64,000 bases of DNA. It comes from an uncultured SAR86 cluster bacterium (GTDB taxonomy: Bacteria > Pseudomonadota > Gammaproteobacteria > Magnimaribacterales > AG-339-G14). Below the pieces are notes generated by a model. That model saw nothing but the letters and a program-made list of their open reading frames with translations, did no database searches and had not been told where the DNA came from. The DNA lies in the NCBI GenBank assembly GCA_902540995.1, contig CACBOY010000001.1:62001-126000 (forward strand), written 5' to 3'. Of the stretch, positions 36,613 through 43,761 are shown piece after piece (positions within the stretch are counted from its first letter, which is position 1; the number at the start of each line of letters is the position of its first letter). Both the position numbers and the translations under genes were made by a program.

Positions 36613-37470
36613 TCAGTTTGCAAGATTAAAGAATTTCCAAAATCTAGGAATGATCCAGGAAACAAAAATTGAAAAGAAAAGACCCAAGGAATAACTGTAT
36701 AGAATAGACATTAATCCAGATAACTTTACTAGCTCATCTAATTGAAAGAGAAATATCATCATGAAGAAAACTGCAGAGGTGCTCATTAGCGATAAAAAGA
36801 ATTTAACTAAGTTGTTTGAAGATATTTCTAAGTTTGATGCGCCCAAGAACCAACCTGTCATAGCTCCGAGTAACCAATTGGATATTTCATGTCCCTCGTG
36901 AGCAGGATAAAGCAAATGAACAAAAAATTGAGAGGATAACAAAATAAAAAACCATGATAACTTATCAAATTTTTCATAAATCTTATAAACAATTGCACAA
37001 TGCCAAAGCAGAAGTATAAAGCATCCAATTAAAAGGCCTGCAACTACATCTCCTAAATCATGAACGCCTAAATACATTCTGCTAAAAGCTACTAAGAAGA
37101 TAAAAGATATAGCTCCTATGGATATTAATTTATTTTTAAGTTCGTATGCCAAAAGCCCCCAAAGTGTTACAGCAATTTGAGCATGTCCGCTGGGCCAACC
37201 ATAACTAGTTCCGGTTCCTTCATCCAACATAAAGTCTGCTGGAGGTCTTGGATCCTGAAACAAATCTTTTAAAAAGCTATTTATAACAGCAGAAATAAAT
37301 AGCAACATTGCGACTCTTGAGAATCTTTGAGGTGACCAAAAAAAATACCCAAAGGCTATGAATAAAAATAAAAAAATTGGGTATCCAGTTAACGAAACAT
37401 TGTAAAAAAAGAAATTAAAAAAAGGAGTTCTTATCCCCTCAACCCACGATAAGTCGTTCCAAATAGACAT
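36613..37470 (-). CDS. PAP2-family membrane phosphatase
   Basis: A 285-residue membrane protein with multiple hydrophobic helices. All three acid phosphatase motifs are present: KDLFQDPRPP near 67, YGWPSGHAQ near 89, and SRMYLGVHDLGDVVAG near 130 with the catalytic His. It dephosphorylates lipid phosphates such as phosphatidate, PGP or undecaprenyl diphosphate on the periplasmic side. It is followed by a GST gene 4 nt downstream. Confidence 0.87.
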   Translation of the reverse strand: MSIWNDLSWVEGIRTPFFNFFFYNVSLTGYPIFLFLFIAFGYFFWSPQRFSRVAMLLFISAVINSFLKDLFQDPRPPADFMLDEGTGTSYGWPSGHAQIAVTLWGLLAYELKNKLISIGAISFIFLVAFSRMYLGVHDLGDVVAGLLIGCFILLLWHCAIVYKIYEKFDKLSWFFILLSSQFFVHLLYPAHEGHEISNWLLGAMTGWFLGASNLEISSNNLVKFFLSLMSTSAVFFMMIFLFQLDELVKLSGLMSILYSYSLGLFFSIFVSWIIPRFWKFFNLAN

Positions 37471-37481
37471 CTTTTATTTTT

Positions 37482-38291
37482 TTAAATAGGATCTCCACCA
37501 AGTACAGCAGGAGTTTCGCAATAAGTTTTCAAAATATAGTCTCGATGAGAAAGAATTCTATCTGTCAATACCTCTTTGATCTCTGGAATCTTGGAATTTG
37601 CCTCAAAGAAAAAAAGCATTCCCTCATTTTGTTTAGTCTTAGGCATAATTTCCAAAGAAGCTGGAAGGATTGTCATGCTGATAGTTGACCAGTAAATATC
37701 TACTGCAGAAATTTTGTCGCCAATTAAATATTTAGAGCCTCTTTCTTGCTGTTTTTCTAGCTGACGGTCAATCACTTTGACAATTTCTGCCATTTTGCTT
37801 GGAGCTTTGGAACTTGCGTCATCACTATAACCGTATTTTCTTGCAAGCGGACCATCCGATAAAATTCTCATATTCCAAACAAGTCCATCTTCACCCAAAA
37901 CTATGGCGCACAGCCCAAACATATCTGATCTGTCTTGGAAATTATCCGGAATCAAATTTATGCTATCTGAGGAGCCGATCTTTTCTGCCAAAGCAAGTTG
38001 TTCTACCCAAACGTTTCTAGGACGCTCTTCATCATGAAACATCGTAGGCAGAGAAGTTTGACTGGTAAGTTCGTAAAGCCTCGCTTGTCTATCTTTACCA
38101 GTATTTTTATCAATGCCCATGAAGGGGTGTAAAACTCTTATGATTTTTATTTTTTTTACATAACAAATATTTTTTAATGCTTCCGCATAAATTGCCTGAA
38201 TTCCCGGAACAAATGTAATTCTTGTTCCTTCTTTCATTTTTGCAGCTTCATCTAGTGAAATGAATTCTGGTGATGTAGTTTTTTTAGTCAT
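37482..38291 (-). CDS. GST-like protein, divergent
   Basis: A 269-residue protein with weak GST resemblance. A degenerate thioredoxin-like N-domain (TRITFVPGIQAIYAEALKNICYVKKIKI) is followed by TSLPTMFHDEERPRNVWVEQLALAEKI, where the usual Ser of the ESxAI motif is missing. The helical domain has KYLIGDKISAVDIYWSTI near 195. Glutathione binding is doubtful. It lies 11 nt from the PAP2 gene and may belong to the same transcript. Confidence 0.6.
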   Translation of the reverse strand: MTKKTTSPEFISLDEAAKMKEGTRITFVPGIQAIYAEALKNICYVKKIKIIRVLHPFMGIDKNTGKDRQARLYELTSQTSLPTMFHDEERPRNVWVEQLALAEKIGSSDSINLIPDNFQDRSDMFGLCAIVLGEDGLVWNMRILSDGPLARKYGYSDDASSKAPSKMAEIVKVIDRQLEKQQERGSKYLIGDKISAVDIYWSTISMTILPASLEIMPKTKQNEGMLFFFEANSKIPEIKEVLTDRILSHRDYILKTYCETPAVLGGDPI

Positions 38292-38418
38292 ATGCTCTCC
38301 CTGATATGTCTAAAGTTAAATTAAACAATTTAGGTATTTTTTACAAGACAAAGACTTTTAGTTACTCATTATTTTTTGTGTATAGTATTTTTAAAAATTA
38401 ACATTTTAGGAAAATATT

Positions 38419-39141
38419 GTGATTGAACTAGAAAAAAAAGAATCCATTTATCATTTGAGTATGAACGCAGGTGAAAACCGATGGAACACTACATTCGTGA
38501 GACAATTTGCAGAAGCATTGGATGAAATTGAAAAAGACGAGGGTCCAGGAGCGTTGGTAACATCTTCAAAAGATCCTAAATTCTTTTCAAATGGGTTAGA
38601 TCTTGACTGGATGCAAAAGCCTGAGGACTATCCTGAAAGTGGAGACAGAGAAGTTTTTGGTGAAGAATTCATGTACTTAATGGGAAGGATTATTACTTTA
38701 CCAATTCCAAGTATTTGTGTGGTCAATGGTCATGCTTTTGGTGCAGGTTTTATGTTGGCTCTCTCGCATGACATAAGATTAATGAGAGAGGATCGAGGAT
38801 TCCTTTGCGCAAATGAAATGCAACTTGGATTTAAAATTCCGAGACCTGAATTGGCTTTATTTAGACATAAAATTCCTGCAAATTCATTTTTTGAGACCGT
38901 TCAATTATCCAAACGTTGGACTGGGGAAGCTGCTTTTGCAGCTGGAATTGTTCAGGGCAAAGGTTCGTTTGAAGAATTACCTGAGATAGCAATAAAAAAA
39001 GCAGAAGAATTGGCGCCTCTTGCTAAAGATAGAAAACATTATGCAGCTCAAAAAGAAATGCTCTATGGAGAAAACGCAGCTATAAATCTAAACCATGGAC
39101 CGGCGCATATGTTAAAAAATTCAAAAGAATTTGAAGTCTAA
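38419..39141 (+). CDS. Enoyl-CoA hydratase/isomerase family protein (Delta3,Delta2-isomerase-like)
   Basis: A 240-residue short crotonase with a GTG start behind AGGAAAA. Oxyanion-hole segments: KFFSNGLDLDWM near 54 and NGHAFGAGFMLALSHDIRLMRED near 98, resembling plant/peroxisomal 3,2-enoyl-CoA isomerases. EMQLGFKIPRPELALF follows. An isomerase role is inferred from the short length and these motifs. The 127-bp upstream gap holds a TATAGT (38381) that could be a -10. Confidence 0.8.
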   Translation: MIELEKKESIYHLSMNAGENRWNTTFVRQFAEALDEIEKDEGPGALVTSSKDPKFFSNGLDLDWMQKPEDYPESGDREVFGEEFMYLMGRIITLPIPSICVVNGHAFGAGFMLALSHDIRLMREDRGFLCANEMQLGFKIPRPELALFRHKIPANSFFETVQLSKRWTGEAAFAAGIVQGKGSFEELPEIAIKKAEELAPLAKDRKHYAAQKEMLYGENAAINLNHGPAHMLKNSKEFEV

Positions 39142-39211
39142 CTTTATTTAATTTAAGTAATTAAGTTGCTCGCCCTGATAGTGTCTTCTCCCTTTAACAA
39201 TCCTTAATAAA

Positions 39212-40051
39212 ATGGAAAACAATAAGACTGCTCTTATCGTAGAAGGTGGCGGTCAAAGAGGTGTATTTTCTTTTGGAATAACTGACACTTTTATAAAAAG
39301 AAACTTCGATCCATTTGATATTTATATTGGCGTATCAAATGGTGTAGCTGTTCTTTACTGGTATCTGATTAGAGAAACAGATAATAATCTTGATAAAATG
39401 CTTTATGCCGCTTCCGGTGACTACTTCAGTTATAAAAATATTTTTACTGGGAAGGACATTTTCAAGGTTCATCAGATGTACACAGATGGAGAAAAAAAAT
39501 TTCGACCAAATATTGAGAAGATTTCAAATAACCTAAATAAAAAAAAATATATTGCAGTAGTGACAGATGCAATAAACGCGAAAGCAGAATATTACTCTTT
39601 TGGGGAAAGTGAATGGATGCCGAAAATGATCGCCTCTGGAACCCTGCCCATATTGGTAAGAACACCAAGCTTAATAAATGGCCGCAGGAAATTTGATGGA
39701 GGGATTGCAGACCCCTTGCCTGTAGAAAAAGCATATGAAATGGGAGCTAAAAAAATAATTGTAATAAGAACATATGAAAAAAAATTTAGAAGGAAGCTCA
39801 AGTTTGAAAATTACATAGGCGCCTTACTTTCGCGAGAATATCCTAAATTGAGAAGAGCATTACTTAATCACGACGAAACATACAATAAAGCTCTTAATTT
39901 CATTAACAATCCTCCAGAAGATTGTGAAATTGTTCAGTTATGTCCTCCAGAAAAACTTAAGTCAAAAAGAGATTCAAAAAATATTGAGATTTTAAAAGGA
40001 GACTACGAAATAGGAAAGAAAGTTGCTGAAAAATATTTAAAAAATAATTAA
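39212..40051 (+). CDS. Patatin-like phospholipase family protein
   Basis: A 279-residue predicted acyl hydrolase. Oxyanion loop EGGGQRGVFSFG (about 10-21), nucleophile elbow GVSNG with Ser near 43, and the catalytic Asp in KFDGGIADPLP near 157 give an intact Ser-Asp dyad. It resembles the bacterial YchK/YjjU group that hydrolyses lipids. A candidate intrinsic terminator lies just downstream. Confidence 0.87.
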   Translation: MENNKTALIVEGGGQRGVFSFGITDTFIKRNFDPFDIYIGVSNGVAVLYWYLIRETDNNLDKMLYAASGDYFSYKNIFTGKDIFKVHQMYTDGEKKFRPNIEKISNNLNKKKYIAVVTDAINAKAEYYSFGESEWMPKMIASGTLPILVRTPSLINGRRKFDGGIADPLPVEKAYEMGAKKIIVIRTYEKKFRRKLKFENYIGALLSREYPKLRRALLNHDETYNKALNFINNPPEDCEIVQLCPPEKLKSKRDSKNIEILKGDYEIGKKVAEKYLKNN

Positions 40052-40056
40052 ACAAG

Positions 40057-40097
40057 TTCACTTTTATACAAAAATTTGTCTAAAGTGAAACCTTTTT
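40057..40097 (+). terminator. Candidate intrinsic terminator after the patatin gene
   Basis: TTCACTTT and AAAGTGAA pair over 8 bp, with an inner ACAAA/TTTGT stem. CC and then T5 follow at 40093-40097. It sits 5 nt after the patatin stop and between two convergent genes. The stem is AT-rich, so its strength is uncertain. Confidence 0.5.
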
Positions 40098-40109
40098 AAT
40101 CTTAATAAG

Positions 40110-41186
40110 TCACTTCCCTACGAAACCAGGCCAGGCACCCATGTAATCTATGAATTTATCGCTTAGGCCCTCTTTACTCAAATGAGCTATTGAAACTGGA
40201 AGTTCTATAGGTTCAAAATTTGGATTTTCCATCACTCTCAATGGGAAATCATGATGAAGAATAGCTGCCCTTCCTATGGTCACAAAATCGACTTTATTAT
40301 TGAGGACCTTATGAACATTTTCTCCCGTTCTTATATTTCCTGCTACTGTTAACAAAACATCTTTAAAATCAAGTTCCGTAAAATGTTCAAGCAAATTTTT
40401 TCCCTGATGTTCTTCTTCTACAGGTTCTTTGAAAGAATCCCAAAGTGACATATCTAAAAAATCTATTTTGTCCGTATCAATAAGTTTTTTACATACTTCT
40501 TTTGATTCTCCCAATTTAATTCCAAATCTTTCTGCAGATAGTCTAACTCCTAATAGAAATTCAGAACCGCATTTGTCTCTGATACCATCAACTATCTCAA
40601 ATATTATTCTAGATCTATTTTCTAAATTTCCTCCATATTCATCGTCTCTATTGTTGATATCAGAACTCAAAAATTGACAAAGAATATAGCCATGAGCTCC
40701 ATGGATTTCTACTCCTTCATACCCTGCTTTTTTTGCTCTAACCCCTGCCTCAATGAAGTCATCTCTTAGTCTTTTAACTTCATCTATCGATAAGGCTCTT
40801 GAGTTTGTCTCCTCATCATCTGATGGGCAGACAGGCTGTTCACCAATGATATCTTCTGGAGATCTCATTCCGGCGTGATGTAGTTGAGCGACAGCCAAGC
40901 TATCATGGGATTTGATTTCATCAGTTAATCTTTTTAATCCTTCTATATGTTCGTCTCCAAAAATACCCAACTGACCGGGAAAGCCTTTACCAATTGCCTG
41001 CACGTGAGAAGCGCAAGACATGGTTAATCCAAAATTTCCTTTGGCCCTCATAGTTAGCCAGTTATATTCCTCATCTGAAAGCTTTCCGTTTTCATGACTC
41101 TGAGTGTTTGTTAACGGAGCAAGCATAAACCTATTTTTCATAGTTAAGCCGCATGGAAACTTAATCTGATCGTTTAAATTTTTCAT
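40110..41186 (-). CDS. NADH:flavin oxidoreductase (Old Yellow Enzyme family)
   Basis: A 358-residue FMN TIM-barrel ene-reductase. MLAPLTNTQSHENGKLSDEE is the N-terminal FMN-binding segment. VAQLHHAGMRS follows, then EIHGAHGYILCQFLSSDINNRDDEYGG with the His/Tyr substrate region near 170, and FVTIGRAAILHHDFP at the phosphate site. It reduces activated C=C bonds; the substrate is unknown. An AAGGAG ribosome-binding site precedes the ATG. Confidence 0.9.
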   Translation of the reverse strand: MKNLNDQIKFPCGLTMKNRFMLAPLTNTQSHENGKLSDEEYNWLTMRAKGNFGLTMSCASHVQAIGKGFPGQLGIFGDEHIEGLKRLTDEIKSHDSLAVAQLHHAGMRSPEDIIGEQPVCPSDDEETNSRALSIDEVKRLRDDFIEAGVRAKKAGYEGVEIHGAHGYILCQFLSSDINNRDDEYGGNLENRSRIIFEIVDGIRDKCGSEFLLGVRLSAERFGIKLGESKEVCKKLIDTDKIDFLDMSLWDSFKEPVEEEHQGKNLLEHFTELDFKDVLLTVAGNIRTGENVHKVLNNKVDFVTIGRAAILHHDFPLRVMENPNFEPIELPVSIAHLSKEGLSDKFIDYMGAWPGFVGK

Positions 41187-41238
41187 AGTTTTACTCCTTT
41201 TGAATAATGCCTTTTAAGGTGAAAATCCTTTACTAATA

Positions 41239-41589
41239 TTAATCATGACTAGCCCCATCTATTAGACCTATGTGAATATCTTCAGGCAAATCTAAATCAT
41301 CTAGACAGGCAAAATTTACTGCTATTTGATCAGGATATCTTCTTCTCTTATGATGAGTATAAACCCCGCAAAGTTTACAAAAATAATGCTCAGCAATATT
41401 TTTGTTCCATTTATACAAACCTAAATTTTCGTCACCTTCCAACAAAGTAAAAAATTCCTGAGATACCGGTTTCATTACAATAGATTTCTTTCTGCATAGT
41501 GAACAATTACACCTATATAAATCCTCATAAACTTTCTCAGTCTCTATTTGAAAACGTACTTTCTTACAATGGCAAGATCCTTCTATCAT
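41239..41589 (-). CDS. GFA family (glutathione-dependent formaldehyde-activating-like) zinc protein
   Basis: A 116-residue Mss4-like zinc protein. GSCHCKKVRF (Cys6, Cys8), YRCNCSLCRKKS and YFCKLCGVYTHHK supply the conserved cysteines of the GFA fold. Despite the family name, most members lack proven formaldehyde chemistry. Its ATG lies one base from the left repeat of the guaA-type island (41590-41609), and AGGAATAAATT within that repeat may be its ribosome-binding site. Confidence 0.8.
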   Translation of the reverse strand: MIEGSCHCKKVRFQIETEKVYEDLYRCNCSLCRKKSIVMKPVSQEFFTLLEGDENLGLYKWNKNIAEHYFCKLCGVYTHHKRRRYPDQIAVNFACLDDLDLPEDIHIGLIDGASHD

Positions 41590-41609
41590 AATTTATTCCT
41601 ACTCTATAG
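41590..41609 (-). repeat. Distal direct repeat of the guaA 3' end (candidate attachment site)
   Basis: AATTTATTCCTACTCTATAG matches 45234-45253 (AATTTATTCCCACTCAATAG) in the same orientation at 18 of 20 positions. The other copy is the last codons and stop of guaA. This copy lies just upstream of the GFA gene, where AGGAA may also serve as its ribosome-binding site. Partial coincidence is therefore possible. Confidence 0.5.
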
Positions 41610-41620
41610 GTTTATCACTC

Positions 41621-41647
41621 TGAAACCCAATATCTAAATGGGTTTCA
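41621..41647. repeat. Perfect 9-bp inverted repeat downstream of the GNAT gene
   Basis: TGAAACCCA (41621-41629) pairs with TGGGTTTCA (41639-41647) around a 9-base loop. It lies between the GNAT stop and the left repeat. On the minus strand no T-run follows the stem (GAGTGATAA), so it is not a canonical terminator for the GNAT transcript. It could still stall transcription, protect a 3' end or bind protein. Confidence 0.6.
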
Positions 41648-41696
41648 AAAAAGTTTGTATTAACTTTGTATATGGTAATTGTCATTTTTCCTGATT

Positions 41697-42359
41697 TTAA
41701 TCAAGAAGTTTACCCATCCTAAATTCTATAGGCACACCAAATTCAGCTGGTTTTGGAGCCCTCGTTTCAGCAAGTACTTCTAAACCAAGAGAACGATAAA
41801 ACCCTACGGCGGGGTTATCGGATAGAACATCAAGCTGAAATTCAAGATAACCAAGCTCTTTAGCTTTGTTAAATAAGTACTCCATCATCAAATAACCTAC
41901 TCGTTGACCCCTTGCCTCAGGCTTAACTGCAATGGCATGCACATAGAAGGTATTAGAGTAGATTACGGGATTCAACCAACTAGCTAATTTTGACCTTTCT
42001 GCAACTCCGACTATCTCTTCAGCAGTTACTTCTTCAGCTTTTAACATTTCTTCCCATAAAGGTCCTAGTGCTGCTACACGTTCTTTGAATTCAGTCCCAT
42101 TAAAAGCAATTGCAACTCCAAGTAATTTACCCTCTCTAATGCTCAATATTGCCGAATCAGCACTAAAAAGTGTACCGGGGGTTCGCCATGAACGTTGCAC
42201 CGAAGCATCAAATAGGGAGCGACGTTTCATATGATATTCGTAAGATAGCGGTCCTGTTGACCAGGCTAATTCTGGGATTTCATTCGCATACAATTCTATG
42301 AGTTCGCCTTCTGCTTTGACGATATCAATATTCTCTTTCTTCATAATATTCTTTATCAT
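41697..42359 (-). CDS. GNAT family N-acetyltransferase
   Basis: A 220-residue acetyltransferase. The acetyl-CoA-binding motif A reads YVHAIAVKPEARGQRVGYLMMEYLF near 140-164, followed by LEFQLDVLSDNPAVGFYRSLGLEV. The substrate is unknown. Sampled lines run roughly 35-47% GC, between backbone and GC-rich block. The ATG overlaps the TGA of the TetR gene (ATGA), coupling it to that gene across the composition change. It lies inside the guaA-repeat boundaries. Confidence 0.82.
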   Translation of the reverse strand: MIKNIMKKENIDIVKAEGELIELYANEIPELAWSTGPLSYEYHMKRRSLFDASVQRSWRTPGTLFSADSAILSIREGKLLGVAIAFNGTEFKERVAALGPLWEEMLKAEEVTAEEIVGVAERSKLASWLNPVIYSNTFYVHAIAVKPEARGQRVGYLMMEYLFNKAKELGYLEFQLDVLSDNPAVGFYRSLGLEVLAETRAPKPAEFGVPIEFRMGKLLD

Positions 42360-43105
42360 TTAGTTTCATAGCTGTACTTCAACCGAGGTGCTGACTCGAC
42401 TATTGCGCCGGCATTTATGCTGGCATTAGCAATGTTATCCAGTGGGTTGGCATCGAGCATCCTTGCCTGCGTTCTGATGAATTGATCGTGCCAGTGTTTT
42501 CTGTCAGCAGGTTTTTTGGCGATTCCGGCCAGCATCATGGAAACGGATGCTTCTGTTTCAAGTCTGAACTGCTGATCTGTCACCTGCTGCGTAACCCAGC
42601 GCTGCAGTAAACCCAGGTATGCATTCCTGATGGTGTGCGCCACGAGTACCGTGCTCATCGCCGTGTCAATCTGACCCTGAACTGCGGCATCTTTCAGCCC
42701 GTCTTCCCACAAGGCGAGCCAATCCTCCGCATCCTGGGTTTCCGGAGCTGACCCTGGAGCCAGCTTGAACAGGGTTGATAGAACCGGGCGGTACAGGGGG
42801 GCATCACTGATGTACCGTTCGACCCGGCTCATGGCAAATGCCATGGACTTTGTGAGTCCATCACTGTGGTCGGCGCTACCGTTCCGCGAAGCAGCTGCTT
42901 CGAGGGCGTGTTCGGGGTCCAGTACAGCAGCAAGGACACCGGCCTTGGACTGAAAGTAGCTGTAGGGCGTGACCAGTGCGACCCCCGCCCGTTCTGCCAG
43001 TTCCGGCATCGTGAAGTCTGCGTGGCCATGCTTCAGGATCAGCCCGGTAGCAGCTTCTATGATCTGCGCTTTCTTGCGTTCCTTGTTCTGGGCTCGCTTC
43101 GACAC
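42356..43105 (-). CDS. TetR family transcriptional regulator
   Basis: The track start (43219) lies inside the cupin gene in another frame. The GTG at 43105 gives (V)SKRAQNKERKKAQIIEAATGLILKHG, the standard TetR beginning, 19 nt after the cupin stop, so I use it (249 residues). The helix-turn-helix is TMPELAERAGVALVTPYSYFQSKAGVL. The ligand-binding C-domain is unassigned. The body is GC-rich, unlike the genome around it. It probably represses the divergent promoters between cupin and amidohydrolase, where two matching palindromes lie. Confidence 0.85.
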   Translation of the reverse strand: MSKRAQNKERKKAQIIEAATGLILKHGHADFTMPELAERAGVALVTPYSYFQSKAGVLAAVLDPEHALEAAASRNGSADHSDGLTKSMAFAMSRVERYISDAPLYRPVLSTLFKLAPGSAPETQDAEDWLALWEDGLKDAAVQGQIDTAMSTVLVAHTIRNAYLGLLQRWVTQQVTDQQFRLETEASVSMMLAGIAKKPADRKHWHDQFIRTQARMLDANPLDNIANASINAGAIVESAPRLKYSYETK

Positions 43106-43124
43106 GTTCGGGAGATCTCGCGTA

Positions 43125-43652
43125 TTACTGCCGGTCGGTACCGACCAGTACAACAGCCATCCGGCAGTGCTCCTCGACACGCCAGGCGTGGCGGGTACCG
43201 TTCTGCACGAACACGTCACCTGCCGTCAGTTCCACCTGCTCACCGTCGTCGAGTTCGAGCTTGATTTTACCTGAAATGATCACGCCATAGTCGACGCTGT
43301 CTGTGGTGTGCATGCTTGGGTCGTCCTGCTCCATGTGACTGGCAACACCGGGTAGCTGGGAAATAAACGCTTCGAGTTCGTCCGGTGATGGCGCGTCCGC
43401 CGCGTCCCTCGGTTTGAAATCCAGGACCCTGAACATCGACTGGTTCGTGACTGGAAACACGTTATGCACATCGGCGGTGTATTGTTCTCTCGATTTGCCA
43501 GCTGACGTGTCGACCGGGATCTTGTCATCGGCATGTGTCGCCCAGATTTCGTGCCAGTCAACGACCGGGGAGCCCACCGTGACTGCCTCGGATTCAACTT
43601 TGAAGAATACGGATTTGCCCTGTCCATCATGGCCGGTGATAACTTTTTTCAT
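43125..43652 (-). CDS. Cupin domain protein
   Basis: A 175-residue single-domain cupin. The conserved beta-barrel motifs are in HTTDSVDYGVIISGKIKLEL near 112 and ELTAGDVFVQNGTRHAWRV near 140. His ligands are partly retained (HTTD... and the later His in GTRHAW), and the first motif lacks the usual HxH. It may be a non-catalytic ligand-binding cupin or a metal isomerase/dioxygenase. GGAG nine bases upstream of the ATG is its ribosome-binding site. It heads the minus-strand cupin-TetR-GNAT run. Confidence 0.82.
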   Translation of the reverse strand: MKKVITGHDGQGKSVFFKVESEAVTVGSPVVDWHEIWATHADDKIPVDTSAGKSREQYTADVHNVFPVTNQSMFRVLDFKPRDAADAPSPDELEAFISQLPGVASHMEQDDPSMHTTDSVDYGVIISGKIKLELDDGEQVELTAGDVFVQNGTRHAWRVEEHCRMAVVLVGTDRQ

Positions 43653-43694
43653 TGTAACGCTCCATTGGTGTTTTTAAATGATTGCACAAAATAA

Positions 43695-43708
43695 CATAAT
43701 GAATTATG
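43695..43708. promoter_or_regulatory. Candidate TetR operator 1
   Basis: CATAAT-GA-ATTATG is a palindrome with perfect 6-bp arms. The context ACATAATGAATTATGGTT recurs almost exactly 27 bp downstream. It lies in the 109-bp divergent gap between the cupin and amidohydrolase genes, and a TetR regulator is encoded next door. Confidence 0.6.
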
Positions 43709-43721
43709 GTTTTCAAAAATA

Positions 43722-43735
43722 CATAATAAATTATG
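43722..43735. promoter_or_regulatory. Candidate TetR operator 2
   Basis: CATAAT-AA-ATTATG has the same 6-bp arms as operator 1, with its centre 27 bp away, so the sites do not sit exactly on one helical face (about 2.6 turns). The second site is 27 bp before the amidohydrolase ATG, where bound repressor could block that promoter. Confidence 0.6.
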
Positions 43736-43761
43736 GTTATTATTCTAGCGAGGAGGTTGCC

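Noticed and set aside
42866-43274. Several overlapping plus-strand ORFs in the GC-rich block
   Set aside because: They are by-products of high GC content, antisense to the TetR and cupin genes, without recognisable domains.
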